Below the pieces are notes generated by a model. It had not been told where the DNA came from and made no database searches. It was given only the letters and a program-made list of their open reading frames with translations. Of a DNA stretch of 64,000 bases, positions 18,668 to 28,207 are shown in pieces. The translations under genes and the position numbers were made by a program. Every line of letters begins with the position of its first letter. Positions within the stretch are counted from its first letter, which is position 1. The DNA comes from Bacteroidetes bacterium OLB10. Its GTDB lineage: Bacteria; Bacteroidota; Bacteroidia; AKYH767-A; OLB10. The stretch is taken from positions 52,632 to 116,631 of the forward strand of contig LNBX01000034.1 of assembly GCA_001567275.1 (NCBI GenBank), read 5' to 3'.

Positions 18668-19846
18668 TTAATTCAGAAACTCAAATATTCCGGCAGCACC
18701 TTGTCCGTTGCCTACGCACATAGTAACCATTCCGTATTTGAGTTTTCTTCTTCTCATTTCGTTGAGAAGCTGAACAGTTAATTTCGAACCGGTGCATCCG
18801 AGCGGATGTCCTAATGCAATGGCTCCACCGTTGACGTTTATAATATCAGGATTAAGTCCTAAAGTATTGATGACTGCCAAAGACTGTGAAGCAAAAGCTT
18901 CGTTTAATTCTATCAGCTGAATATCGTCCTGTTTCATTCCTGCACGTTTGAGCACAGCAGGAATTGCTTCAATAGGGCCTGTTCCCATGATGCGTGGTTC
19001 TACACCTCTTACAGCATAAGATACCAAACGAGCAATTGGTTTTACATTGAGTTTTTTGAGCATATCCTCAGAAACTAACAGCACGAAAGATGCTCCGTCA
19101 CTTGTTTGAGATGAGTTGCCTGCCGTAACAGTTCCTTTTGCATCAAATACAGGCTTGAGTGCAGCAAGTTTTTCAGCAGTAGTGTCGGCACGCGGGCCTT
19201 CATCAGTATCAACTACTACTGTACGTTCTGCTTTTTTCTCTTTTGCATCAAGATAAACTTCTTTAATCTCAACAGGTACAATTTCGTCTTTGAACAAATT
19301 ATTTTTGATTGCCGAAATAGCTTTGTGATGTGATGACAATGCAAATACATCCTGAGCTTCGCGCGATACTTTAAATTCACGAGCCACAGCTTCGGCAGTC
19401 AGACCCATGCTCCAGTACCACTCCGGATTGGAAGCAGCCACTTCGTAATTGGGAACTATGCGCCAGCCTCCGAAAGGGATAGGCGACATACATTCAACAC
19501 CACCTGCAATGATGCAATCGGCAAGTCCGCTGTGAATTTTTGATGCAGCAATGGCAATGGTTTCAAGGCCTGATGAGCAATAACGGTTCACCGTCATACC
19601 GGGAACTTTCACAGTGTCGAGGCTCATCAGAGAAATCATTCTTCCAATGTTAAGTCCCTGTTCGGCTTCGGGTGTTGCATTTCCTGCAATCACATCATCA
19701 ATCCATTCTTTGTCGAGTGTGGGAACAGACTTTATCAGATGACGGATGACACAGGTAGCAAGATCATCAGGACGAAAATTTTTAAACTTACCACGAGGTG
19801 CTTTGCCAACAGCGCTTCTGAAACCGGCAACGATATAAGCATTCAT
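18668..19846 (-). CDS. fadA: Acetyl-CoA C-acyltransferase (3-ketoacyl-CoA thiolase)
   Basis: A 392-residue thiolase, which splits 3-ketoacyl-CoA with CoA in the last step of beta-oxidation or runs in reverse as acetyl-CoA acetyltransferase. The nucleophilic cysteine is Cys90 in VNRYCSSGLETI; NEAFASQ, GHPLGCTGS (catalytic His) and CVGNGQGAAG (second active-site Cys) lie in the expected C-terminal order. Length is typical. The FadB-type enzyme lies upstream on the same strand with one gene between, which favours a role in fatty-acid oxidation. Confidence 0.93.
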   Translation of the reverse strand: MNAYIVAGFRSAVGKAPRGKFKNFRPDDLATCVIRHLIKSVPTLDKEWIDDVIAGNATPEAEQGLNIGRMISLMSLDTVKVPGMTVNRYCSSGLETIAIAASKIHSGLADCIIAGGVECMSPIPFGGWRIVPNYEVAASNPEWYWSMGLTAEAVAREFKVSREAQDVFALSSHHKAISAIKNNLFKDEIVPVEIKEVYLDAKEKKAERTVVVDTDEGPRADTTAEKLAALKPVFDAKGTVTAGNSSQTSDGASFVLLVSEDMLKKLNVKPIARLVSYAVRGVEPRIMGTGPIEAIPAVLKRAGMKQDDIQLIELNEAFASQSLAVINTLGLNPDIINVNGGAIALGHPLGCTGSKLTVQLLNEMRRRKLKYGMVTMCVGNGQGAAGIFEFLN

Positions 19847-19914
19847 TATAGAAAATATTTTTAATTAAAGACGTAAAGATATAATGCTACCGGCAAAAAA
19901 AAGTTTTATAAAAA

Positions 19915-20562
19915 TTATTTGTTGGCAGGAGGTGTCTGAGCAGGAGCGGGAGCATTTTTATATCTGGCACCGGGCGGTAATTTCTTTTTTGCTTCTTCGG
20001 CCTTCTTTGCTTCTTCGGCTTTTTTAGCTTTCTCGGCAGCAGCTTTTGCTTCCTGAATTGCTTTTACATCTTCGCCCATTTTATATTCAATCTGGCTGGT
20101 CATTTTTCCTTTGCGGTTGTAAGTTTTCCAGGTACCGTTCTTAAGATTTCTCTTATACGAACCTTCGTTTCTTATTTCACCGTCACTGTAATAATTAATC
20201 CAACGTCCCGATTTTTTCCCATCTTCGTATGCACCTTCTACTTTGGTCTGGCCGTTGTAATAATAACGTTTGAAATCACCATCTTTTATTCCATTGGCAT
20301 ATTCAATTTCTTCCATTATTTTACCATAGGGATAATATCTTTTGGTAATTCCATTTCTGACATCGTCAACATATTCAATTTCCTGCATCAGTTCTCCTGC
20401 TTCATTGAAATACTTCCACACTCCCTGTTTCTGGCCTAACTCATCAGTTTTGTTGCGGTGTTTTTCTTTTCCGGGTGCATAGCGCGGTTTTATTTCGCGT
20501 TGGGCAACTCCCATCAATGGCAAAAGAATACACAAACAGAACAATTGTTTAGCTATCTTCAT
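19915..20562 (-). CDS. Exported MORN-like repeat protein (YwqK type)
   Basis: A 215-residue protein with a signal peptide (MKIAKQLFCLCILLPLMGVAQ). Residues 40-165 hold five MORN/YwqK-type repeats of about 23 residues (GVWKYFNEAGELMQEIEY, GITKRYYPYGKIMEEIEY and so on). An Ala/Lys/Glu-rich helical stretch and a Pro/Ala-rich tail (APAPAQTPPANK) complete it. Such repeats form long beta-hairpin ribbons; no enzymatic residues are visible. It sits between the thiolase and FadB-type genes but with 207 bases before it, so it may have its own promoter. Function unknown. Confidence 0.85.
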   Translation of the reverse strand: MKIAKQLFCLCILLPLMGVAQREIKPRYAPGKEKHRNKTDELGQKQGVWKYFNEAGELMQEIEYVDDVRNGITKRYYPYGKIMEEIEYANGIKDGDFKRYYYNGQTKVEGAYEDGKKSGRWINYYSDGEIRNEGSYKRNLKNGTWKTYNRKGKMTSQIEYKMGEDVKAIQEAKAAAEKAKKAEEAKKAEEAKKKLPPGARYKNAPAPAQTPPANK

Positions 20563-20769
20563 TTTTTAATTGCTGTTGTTATAAACTTCGGGCTAAAATA
20601 AGTTATTTTTCTATAAAGAATTCAGTAGTATTTTCAACTTTAATAACATCTGAATCCGAATAAATAAACAGCTTTATTCACTCCTTTTTCAGAGGTAAAA
20701 CGCTGATTGGTGGTTTGTTGTTGTTGAAAACTTGAAGTAATTGAAAAATTTTCCGAAAAAAAATCTGCG

Positions 20770-23175
20770 TCAATTTCGCAAGGGTTTTCCTGTAGTAAGA
20801 ATTGCCTGAATACGTTCCAGAGTTTTCTTTTCGCCTAATAACGAAAGAAAAGCTTCGCGTTCAAGATTCAGCAGATATTGTTCTGAAACCAACGTTGGTG
20901 CCGAAAGATTGCCACCACTCATGATGAAACCTAATTTACGTGAAATATGTGCATCATATTCGCTGATGTAATTTGCTGCCTGCATGGCATTGGCTCCCAC
21001 CTGCACAATTCCCAATCCTTCGCGTCCAAGAACACGGATATCATTGCGCATGATTGGTTTCACATATCCTGCATCAGCCATTTCAAGGGCACATCTTTTT
21101 GCATCGGCAATCAGCCTTTTTTTGTTGAGTGTGATTTCGTCATGGCCTTTGCGCAAAATGTGCAAATCGAAAGCTTCATACGCTGATGTAGAAACTTTGG
21201 CCTGACCGATAGTCAGAAAATAATCTCTGAATGCATTGGTTTCAATATCGCCTTCTTTGAGCGAATCAGCAAATCTTACAGTAAGTTCCTTTGTTCCGCC
21301 ACCACCCGGAATCAGTCCCACACCAAATTCCACAAGACCAATATACGTTTCGGCAGCAGCACAAACCTTATCGGCATGTAAACTCATTTCGCATCCGCCA
21401 CCAAGAGTGAGACCATGAGGTGCAACAACTACAGGAACGGATGAATAACGCAACCGCATATTGGTGTTTTGAAATGCACGAATTGCATAATCCAGTTCAT
21501 CATATTCCTGTTCAACAGCCAGCATAAAAATTAATGCAAGATTAGCTCCTGCAGAAAAATTGGCTCCTTCATTTCCTATTACCAATCCTCTGAAATCTTT
21601 CTCTGCAAGTTCCACTGCTGTGTTCATACCCTGCAATACTTCGCTGCCAATGGTATTCATTTTGGTTCTGAATTCAAGATTCAGTATTCCATCACCAATA
21701 TCGTGAACGTAGCAGCCCGAATTTTTCCAGACAATTTTTGATGAATCAGAATTTTTCAGAATGATAAAATTCTCATTCCCGGGAACAGGTTTATATTTTT
21801 TGTCAATGCTGCTGTAATAACTGCGGACTCCTTTTTCAGTTTTATAAAATGAAGCATTTCCGCTTGCAATCATTTCGCCAACCCATGGTGCAATGTTGTA
21901 ACCATTTTTCTGCATGATGTCGGCAATGTTTTTTACACCGAGGCAATCCCATGTTTCAAAAGGTCCCTGTTCCCAACCGAAACCGGCACACATGGCATCG
22001 TCAATTTTGTATAAATCGTCAGCTATTTCAGGAATGCGGAATGATACATAGGAGAATAAACTGAAAAACATCTGTCGGTAAAAATCACCTGCTTTGTCTT
22101 TTCCATTAAGCAATACAGGCAATCTTTCTTCAAGGCTATCCAGAGGTTTTGCAGCCTCAAGGGTTTGAAATTTACTTTTTACCGAGGATTTGTATTCAAA
22201 AGTATTCAGGTCAAGTTCGAGAATTTCTGACTTGCCGCCATCTTTTTTTGTTTTCTTATAAAATCCCTGTTTTGTTTTATCGCCCAGCCATTTGTTGGCA
22301 ACCATCTTTTCGATAAAATCAGGTAATTTAAATTGCTCTCTTTGTTCGTCATCAGGAAGATTTTTCCATGCATCGTTGGCTACATGCACCAGTGTATCCA
22401 ATCCAACCACATCACTGGTACGGAATGTTGCTGATTTGGGACGACCGATAACAGTGCCTGTGAGTTTGTCAATTTCAGAGACAGATAATCCAATTTGTTG
22501 CATTGCATGAAACAGCGACATGATTCCGAAAACACCAATGCGGTTGGCAATAAATGCAGGAGTGTCTTTGCATAAAACGGTTGTTTTACCGAGATAACGA
22601 TCGCCAAAATGTTGCAGAAAATCCAACACACTGCCATCAGTTTCAGGACCGGGAATTATTTCGAGCAAAGGCAGATAGCGTGGCGGATTGAAGAAGTGAG
22701 TGCCGCAAAAATGTTTTTTAAAATCATCACTTCGTCCTTCTGTCATCAGATGAATAGGAATACCTGATGTGTTGGAAGTTATGAGGGTTCCCGGTTTGCG
22801 CACTTGATCCACCTGAGCAAAGAGCGATTTTTTTATTTCAAGATTTTCAATAATCACTTCAATTATCCAGTCGCAGGCAGCAATGTCTTTGAGATTGTCC
22901 GTAAAGTTTCCTGTCTGAATTCTTTTGGCAAAACTCTTATGATAAATCGGAGAAGGATTACTTTTTAAAGCAACCTGCAAAGATGCGTTGACAATGCGGT
23001 TGCGTACCTTAGGATGATCGAGAGAAAGCCCTGCTTTTTTTTCTTCTTCACTTAAATCTTTTGGTGCAATATCGAGCAACAACACTTTAAATCCTGCATT
23101 TGCAAAATGACACGCTATGCGTGAGCCCATAATTCCTGAACCCAAAACTGCAACAGACTGAATGGTTCCTTTCAT
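20770..23175 (-). CDS. 3-hydroxyacyl-CoA dehydrogenase / enoyl-CoA hydratase fusion (FadB/FadJ-like)
   Basis: An 801-residue bifunctional enzyme. The N-terminal NAD-binding dehydrogenase begins AVLGSGIMGSRIACHFANAG (residues 9-28) and contains HFFNPPRYLPLLEIIPG and two dehydrogenase C-terminal domains. The hydratase/isomerase domain is at the C terminus (about residues 520-720: NFSAGANLAL, GGGCEMSLHADK, GLVEFGVGLIPGGGGTKE with the catalytic glutamate). This dehydrogenase-first order is the reverse of E. coli FadB and is common in Bacteroidota. With the thiolase downstream it covers three steps of beta-oxidation. A strong promoter lies just upstream. Confidence 0.93.
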   Translation of the reverse strand: MKGTIQSVAVLGSGIMGSRIACHFANAGFKVLLLDIAPKDLSEEEKKAGLSLDHPKVRNRIVNASLQVALKSNPSPIYHKSFAKRIQTGNFTDNLKDIAACDWIIEVIIENLEIKKSLFAQVDQVRKPGTLITSNTSGIPIHLMTEGRSDDFKKHFCGTHFFNPPRYLPLLEIIPGPETDGSVLDFLQHFGDRYLGKTTVLCKDTPAFIANRIGVFGIMSLFHAMQQIGLSVSEIDKLTGTVIGRPKSATFRTSDVVGLDTLVHVANDAWKNLPDDEQREQFKLPDFIEKMVANKWLGDKTKQGFYKKTKKDGGKSEILELDLNTFEYKSSVKSKFQTLEAAKPLDSLEERLPVLLNGKDKAGDFYRQMFFSLFSYVSFRIPEIADDLYKIDDAMCAGFGWEQGPFETWDCLGVKNIADIMQKNGYNIAPWVGEMIASGNASFYKTEKGVRSYYSSIDKKYKPVPGNENFIILKNSDSSKIVWKNSGCYVHDIGDGILNLEFRTKMNTIGSEVLQGMNTAVELAEKDFRGLVIGNEGANFSAGANLALIFMLAVEQEYDELDYAIRAFQNTNMRLRYSSVPVVVAPHGLTLGGGCEMSLHADKVCAAAETYIGLVEFGVGLIPGGGGTKELTVRFADSLKEGDIETNAFRDYFLTIGQAKVSTSAYEAFDLHILRKGHDEITLNKKRLIADAKRCALEMADAGYVKPIMRNDIRVLGREGLGIVQVGANAMQAANYISEYDAHISRKLGFIMSGGNLSAPTLVSEQYLLNLEREAFLSLLGEKKTLERIQAILTTGKPLRN

Positions 23176-23203
23176 AAGAAAAATACAATAATTATTAAAC
23201 AGC

Positions 23204-23233
23204 CAAACCTAATAAATTTGACTTAAAGAACAA
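23204..23233 (-). promoter_or_regulatory. Promoter of the FadB-type gene
   Basis: On the minus strand a -33 TTG (23233-23231), a 19-base spacer and the -7 box TAGGTTTG (23211-23204) match the Bacteroidota consensus completely. The ATG at 23175 would have a leader of about 20 bases. Confidence 0.7.
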
Positions 23234-23288
23234 TCAGCCACTCAGGAAAGTTATTCAAATCAAAAAATAATTCTGTGGCACACAGATG

Positions 23289-23789
23289 TTAACTGTAAAC
23301 AGATTCTTTGGGATAGCGGTAAGAGAGCAGTTTACATGTTCCTGCTTCTATTTCATTCCAGTTGTTTGCATTCGACTCAATAATGGCAAATGCGCTTGTA
23401 CTGAAGTGAATGTGTCCTTGAGAAGTCAGCAGTTTTACCAGACGCTCCACTCCCGGGTTGTGTGCAAACATGGCAACAGATTGTTGGTTGTTCAGCCCTT
23501 TAATGATGTTGAACAGGTCGGTGGAGCCTGTCATATACATTCTTTTTTCAAGAATAATTGAATTCAAAGAATAATTGAATTGTCGCGCGAAGATAAGTGC
23601 TGTGGAAAATGCGCGAACTGCCGGACTTGTAATAAACAGGTCTATTTGTTTTGTATGCTCCTTCAGCAACGTGCTCATTTTATCCGATTCAACACATCCT
23701 TTTTCAAGGAGTGGCCTGTCAATATCACTGATTCGGGGAAAATCACGACTTGCTTTGCCATGACGTATAAGATAAATAGTTTTGGGCAT
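23289..23789 (-). CDS. sixA: SixA-type phosphohistidine phosphatase
   Basis: A 166-residue histidine phosphatase. The catalytic loop is LIRHGKASRDFP (residues 6-17, RHG motif) with the second histidine in MFAHNPGVERLV. SixA removes phosphate from phosphohistidine of phosphotransfer proteins; in Bacteroidota the true substrate is unknown. It stands alone, between the FadB-type gene and the acetyltransferase gene on the same strand. Confidence 0.85.
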   Translation of the reverse strand: MPKTIYLIRHGKASRDFPRISDIDRPLLEKGCVESDKMSTLLKEHTKQIDLFITSPAVRAFSTALIFARQFNYSLNSIILEKRMYMTGSTDLFNIIKGLNNQQSVAMFAHNPGVERLVKLLTSQGHIHFSTSAFAIIESNANNWNEIEAGTCKLLSYRYPKESVYS

Positions 23790-23913
23790 AGATTAGTAAT
23801 AATCAGATTCAGTGATGCAATTTTATAAAAAACCGAATTACAAAACAATAGGCTCCCGTAATTTTTTTAAGAAACGGCAGTTAAAACCTGAAACGAGGAA
23901 GTGCATGCCAATA

Positions 23914-24394
23914 TTACACCTGAAGTGATTTACGCATGGAAAAATGCTGAATCTTCCCGAATAATAAATGTGTTTTTTCAATCACCTGATACCCGTTACG
24001 CAGATAAAAAGGTACAGCATTGTCGCGTGCCTGCAGAAATAAAAAAAGTTGCTTGATGCTGCACACACAACTCTTCTGCATGACTGAGTAAAATATCACC
24101 TAACTGATGATGTTGCCATTCTTTTTTGATGGCCAGGAACCTGATCTGACCTTCAGTTGCCGAGTTGTAATGCAGGCGGCAAACACCTATGATTTCATTG
24201 TTATTGGATAAGCAAAAGTGAATTGCAGTGTCATCATCTTCAACATGCACACTTGATGCAGGCTGATTCCATGGTTTGCGCAAAACTTCGTAACGTATAT
24301 TGTAATAGGCATTCCATTCGTCAGTAGTTTCCGGAATACCCAACTGAATTGTTTTTTGCAGCTGTGGATTGAAATGCTCTGAGATTACCTTCAT
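23914..24394 (-). CDS. GNAT-family N-acetyltransferase, frameshifted in an A7 run
   Basis: From ATG 24394 the frame gives a GNAT start and core (HFCLSNNNEIIGVCRLHY, QIRFLAIKKEWQHHQLGDIL) but stops early, at 23996, after a foreign tail. The missing C-terminal part, LQARDNAVPFYLRNGYQVIE (the last conserved GNAT motif), lies in the neighbouring frame to 23914. Removing one base from the A7 run at 24041-24047 joins them into a 159-residue protein of normal length. The family acetylates amines or peptides with acetyl-CoA; the substrate is unknown. Split by a true frameshift or by a sequence error. Confidence 0.75.
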
Positions 24395-24414
24395 GCATTT
24401 ACGCTTAAGGTTTG

Positions 24415-27198
24415 CTAATAATAAATGCGTTTATTCATTACAGTATCCGCTGTGCGAACAGTAATAAAATACACACCGTTAGCCAACAGGGATGCATCAA
24501 TTTTCAGCGTAGGTGATTTAAAAGGAATTTGTTTTATCAGTTTTCCGCTTGCATCCGTAAGTGTGAGGAAGTATGACGATTCAGAATCACCTTTCATCTG
24601 AATCAGAATCTGTTGATTTTGTTTGTCGGGCAATACGATGAAATCATTCATCTTATCATTAAACTTTACAGCCACTACAGCTTTCTCCACAGTTGTTCCG
24701 TCAAAATCTGTCTGAAAAAGTTTGTAATAGTTAATACCTGCAAACGGATGTTCGTCATTCAGGTAATATAGACTTGAATTGCTGGTAGTGCCTGCACCTT
24801 TTACTCTGCCGAGTTCGGTAAAGTAATTATTGTCTGATGATTTAAGTACAGTAAAATAATCATTGTTCAACTCTGATGATGTAATCCAGTTGAGATGTAT
24901 GTAATCACTTTTTCGCTGACCGTTGAAACTGATCAGTTCAACAGGCAATGGGTTGCCTGCCAGCGGAATGGTTGAAGCAAGTGTGAGCGGGCCAAACAAT
25001 GCAGTTGAATCAGAAGTAATGGTTCCTGCTGCTACAGTTCCTGTGGTTGCTGTGTTTCCTAAATTATCCCATGCAGCACCGTTAAAACGTGCAACACGCA
25101 AGTCAGGCAAGCTGGTTACGCCACCACTGTTACCATCCCAGTAAAGTGTTACTTTTCTTTTTCCTGTTCCTGCATCATTGGTCATATACCAGTATTCCAT
25201 ACGGCTTACATGGTCCAGCGGAGGATTTACCACATTGTTATAAACTACTGTTGGATTTACATGGAAATATTCAGTTGTAAATGCGTCCAGCAATTTTCCG
25301 ATAATGATTACGCTGTCAACAGCAAAAGAGCCATTGGTGTTTATGGCTGCTCCCGTTTGATTGTTGTTATTAATCCAGCGGAATGCAATGCGCAGATTAG
25401 TTACATTATTGCAAACAGCAGGTAGTGTTAAACCTGTAAACATGGTCCATTTTTTCAGTAACATACATCCGCCTGTTGTACTCGACCGGCCAATATTCAA
25501 CAATGTATTCCATGTAGTACCGTTGTCAACACTGTATTCGAGAATGGCTTTGTCGGGGCTTGACGAAACAGAAAGCAAATCACCCACATTAATATATTTG
25601 AATTTAATGGTGAGGTTGGCTTTTCCCATGGTATTGATAGGAGGAGAGATTGCTCTGATATTGGTGGTTGGGTCATTGCCCGATAAAGTAAGCGTGTCAT
25701 AAACTGCACCGCAGTCGCCTGTCGGGCAAATGGCGCATGAAGCACATGGTGTAGTGCTGATGTGCAATGTAGCATCGCCTCCCGTAGCACAACCTCCGCC
25801 ACAAATGTTTACAGGTCTGTTTGCTTCGGCACAGCTTACATAAAATTTATTGGGTCTGTTGCCATTGGGTCCGGCATCTTCAGTAGTCCAGGTGCCATTG
25901 GTTCCGGTATATCCGTTTGCATCGCAAAGTGCAGAGCATCCGTTGTTGAAGTTTTCGTACCAGATAATACCTGAATCGGCAGGTGCAGTGGTTGCAGAAA
26001 TTCCAGCAGGTTGCACATCACCTCCTTTGCCAACAGGAAACACAAATCCTTCACTGCCATATTTTACACAAGGCCCTTCCACATAACTGTTGTTGTTGGA
26101 TACGGTGCTTACTGTTGCACCGGTGTTTACAGCCAACGGACTTGCCAGACTTGTATAAACAATTCCTGTATTAAAATTTACTTTTTGGTCAACCAGAACC
26201 ATGCGGTTCAGAGTTACACTTGCTGCAGCAAGTTTGGATATGGTAAGTGTATAAACACTTAATTTCCCGCTTCCCCAAACGGTAGAATTTGTTGCTCCCG
26301 AAAATTTTAAATCTCTTCCGTCATTAGCATCATACGTCCAGGTGCCATCCATGTATAAGTCGCCCCAGATTTCTGTTCCTGTTCCGGTGTTGTTATATAC
26401 ATTGCCAGGGCGCACAATCATATCTCCTCTTACCTGCACGCCAATCACTGCATTCTTATCATCGCTTGTAAAATCAACATAATTGGTGCCTGCACCACCT
26501 ATATCAAAATTTCCTTTGATAATGGGGTAACTGGCTGTACCGTTGAAGTGAGAGCTTGCACTGCCTGAGGTCATAAACTTTGTGGCCGTGTAATTCTCAT
26601 AAATAAAATTTGGGTAATAAGCCTGAGAGCCACCGTTGGTAGTGCTGATGGCAGGATTTAATGAACCTACTTTACGGATTATCCAGTTGGCTGCTGCCGG
26701 AATATTGATGATGCCTGTGTCGTAGTTTGACTGCCAGTTGTTGGATGATGACCCTGTATATTTAATAAAATTTGCTCCTGCACTTATTTTCCATCTTGCT
26801 CCTGCAGCAAAATTGATACTTGAAGATCCATAAAGTGAATCAACAAAGGTTCCGTTAATTGTTAAATCTACACCTGCACCGTTATTAATGGTTACTGTAA
26901 AATTGGTTTTTGCCGACAAAGTACCGCCAGCATCTATCACTACTTCATCCATAGTGAGTCCCGCAACTATCAGCACCCAGTGACCTGACTGAATGGTAAC
27001 CGTTTGATCCGCTGAGGTAGGTGTGGCAGCAGCTGGAGACCAGGGTCCTCCGGCAGTAGGGCCGCTTTCCCATGTGGACGTTGCATTCCAGTTGCCTGAC
27101 TGAACAGAACGATAGTATAATGCCTCTGATTTTACAGATAAAAATCCTAATGCTGCAGTAATGAAAAGAAACTTCAAAAAAAAGTTGTGGTTCGGCAT
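24415..27198 (-). CDS. T9SS-secreted surface protein
   Basis: A 927-residue protein starting at ATG 27198 (MPNHNFFLKFLFITAALGF); an upstream TTG is ruled out because a -7 box lies over it. After the signal peptide, SGNWNATSTWESG and TIQSGHWVLIVAG begin a beta-helix-like region typical of Bacteroidota surface proteins. A cysteine-rich stretch (CSALCDANGY, CASCAICPTGDCG) occurs near residues 420-500, followed by a jelly-roll-like domain. The last 80 residues (VLPDKQNQQILIQMKG...NGVYFITVRT) form a type A T9SS sorting domain. It is exported through the outer membrane; its activity is not apparent. Confidence 0.85.
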   Translation of the reverse strand: MPNHNFFLKFLFITAALGFLSVKSEALYYRSVQSGNWNATSTWESGPTAGGPWSPAAATPTSADQTVTIQSGHWVLIVAGLTMDEVVIDAGGTLSAKTNFTVTINNGAGVDLTINGTFVDSLYGSSSINFAAGARWKISAGANFIKYTGSSSNNWQSNYDTGIINIPAAANWIIRKVGSLNPAISTTNGGSQAYYPNFIYENYTATKFMTSGSASSHFNGTASYPIIKGNFDIGGAGTNYVDFTSDDKNAVIGVQVRGDMIVRPGNVYNNTGTGTEIWGDLYMDGTWTYDANDGRDLKFSGATNSTVWGSGKLSVYTLTISKLAAASVTLNRMVLVDQKVNFNTGIVYTSLASPLAVNTGATVSTVSNNNSYVEGPCVKYGSEGFVFPVGKGGDVQPAGISATTAPADSGIIWYENFNNGCSALCDANGYTGTNGTWTTEDAGPNGNRPNKFYVSCAEANRPVNICGGGCATGGDATLHISTTPCASCAICPTGDCGAVYDTLTLSGNDPTTNIRAISPPINTMGKANLTIKFKYINVGDLLSVSSSPDKAILEYSVDNGTTWNTLLNIGRSSTTGGCMLLKKWTMFTGLTLPAVCNNVTNLRIAFRWINNNNQTGAAINTNGSFAVDSVIIIGKLLDAFTTEYFHVNPTVVYNNVVNPPLDHVSRMEYWYMTNDAGTGKRKVTLYWDGNSGGVTSLPDLRVARFNGAAWDNLGNTATTGTVAAGTITSDSTALFGPLTLASTIPLAGNPLPVELISFNGQRKSDYIHLNWITSSELNNDYFTVLKSSDNNYFTELGRVKGAGTTSNSSLYYLNDEHPFAGINYYKLFQTDFDGTTVEKAVVAVKFNDKMNDFIVLPDKQNQQILIQMKGDSESSYFLTLTDASGKLIKQIPFKSPTLKIDASLLANGVYFITVRTADTVMNKRIYY

Positions 27199-27222
27199 CT
27201 CAATATTCAGAATCTTAAAGTG

Positions 27223-27230
27223 CAAAGGTA
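27223..27230 (-). promoter_or_regulatory. Promoter -7 box of the T9SS gene at 24415-27198
   Basis: TACCTTTG on the minus strand is an exact -7 consensus match, with CTG 18 bases upstream in place of TTG. Transcription would begin near 27216 and the ATG at 27198 follows, which decides the start codon of this gene. Confidence 0.55.
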
Positions 27231-27345
27231 TTATTTCGCATGCTAAAACAGTATAGCTTAAAACTAAAAACTGTAATAAAAGTTACACTAATTCAGAGAA
27301 ATTGATACAGTTGAAAACTTGGCGTTTTTATCCCAAGGGGATGAT

Positions 27346-27353
27346 TACCTTTG
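27346..27353 (+). promoter_or_regulatory. Promoter -7 box of the fur-STAS-purA run
   Basis: TACCTTTG matches the -7 consensus exactly, 18 bases before the ATG of the Fur-family gene. No -33 TTG is seen at the usual spacing, so the box may need an activator. Confidence 0.5.
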
Positions 27354-27371
27354 CCACGCAAATTTTGTTAA

Positions 27372-27854
27372 ATGAAAGTGAACAGGGAGTTGGAAACGGT
27401 AAGAAATATTTTTACCGAATACATGAAGAAGAGCGGGCTGCGCAAAACACCTGAGCGTTACGCAGTTCTGGATGAAATTTATATGATGGACGGACATTTT
27501 AATGTGGATATGCTGTTTACCAGACTTCAGAAAAGAAAAATAAGAGTGAGCAGGGCAACAGTGTATAATACGATTGAACATTTGCTGAATTGCGATTTGG
27601 TTACCAAACATCAGTTTGGGCAAACCAATTTTATGTATGAAAGGTCGCTGGCTTATAAACAGCACGACCATCTTATTTGCGGAGATTGTGAAAAAGTTTT
27701 TGAATTTTGCGACCCGCGCCTTTATCTGGTGCAAACAACAGTTGAAAAACTGATGAATTTTAACATTACCCAGCATTCACTGAATTTTTTCGGCAAATGC
27801 AATAAACTGAGTCAAACAGGTTCGTGTGAACATTTAAATAAAAAGAAGAAATGA
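27372..27854 (+). CDS. Fur-family transcriptional regulator
   Basis: A 160-residue metal-dependent repressor of Fur type. The winged-helix part has LRKTPERYAVLDEI and VSRATVYNTIEHLLNCDLV (DNA recognition helix, residues 57-75). The dimerisation part carries HDHLICGDCEKVFEFCD, with the usual His and CxxC metal ligands, and a late Cys pair region (CNKLSQTGSCEH). Whether it senses iron, zinc or peroxide cannot be told. Its stop overlaps the start of the STAS gene by four bases (ATGA), so the two are coupled, and purA follows closely. Confidence 0.9.
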   Translation: MKVNRELETVRNIFTEYMKKSGLRKTPERYAVLDEIYMMDGHFNVDMLFTRLQKRKIRVSRATVYNTIEHLLNCDLVTKHQFGQTNFMYERSLAYKQHDHLICGDCEKVFEFCDPRLYLVQTTVEKLMNFNITQHSLNFFGKCNKLSQTGSCEHLNKKKK

Positions 27855-28192
27855 AATTTAGCTTTACAACCACTGAAAAAGGAAAATACTGCATTATCAA
27901 ATTAACGGGAAACCTGATGGAGAAAGGGCAGGCAAATGAATTGCTTGACGAAATAAATGCCTGCATTGTAAGAGATATAAAATCGTTTATCCTCGACTTT
28001 TCCGGTTTTCAGTATATGAACAGCAGCGGACTCAACGTGTTGCTGAACATTCTTACCAAATCGAGAAAGGCAGGAGGTGAAACCATCATCTGCAATATAA
28101 ATGATAAACTGAAAGAGGTGTTTGCCATTACAAGGCTTACCGATGTATTTGAAATTGCTGACAGCGAAAAGGCAGCTGAAGCAGCTATCTAA
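27851..28192 (+). CDS. STAS-domain protein (anti-sigma factor antagonist-like)
   Basis: A 113-residue single STAS domain. DFSGFQYMNSSGLNVLLNIL holds the conserved Asp-Ser loop, with the serine that is phosphorylated in SpoIIAA/RsbV proteins at about residue 58. In Bacillus such proteins switch anti-sigma kinases; no kinase gene is near, so the partner is unknown. Translationally coupled to the Fur-family gene and 15 bases ahead of purA. Confidence 0.88.
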   Translation: MKFSFTTTEKGKYCIIKLTGNLMEKGQANELLDEINACIVRDIKSFILDFSGFQYMNSSGLNVLLNILTKSRKAGGETIICNINDKLKEVFAITRLTDVFEIADSEKAAEAAI

Positions 28193-28207
28193 AAAAAAAT
28201 TTTTGAA

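Noticed and set aside
23790..23913. Gap between sixA and the GNAT gene as a possible small gene
   Set aside because: No frame longer than a few codons looks coding, and no RNA-like structure stands out.
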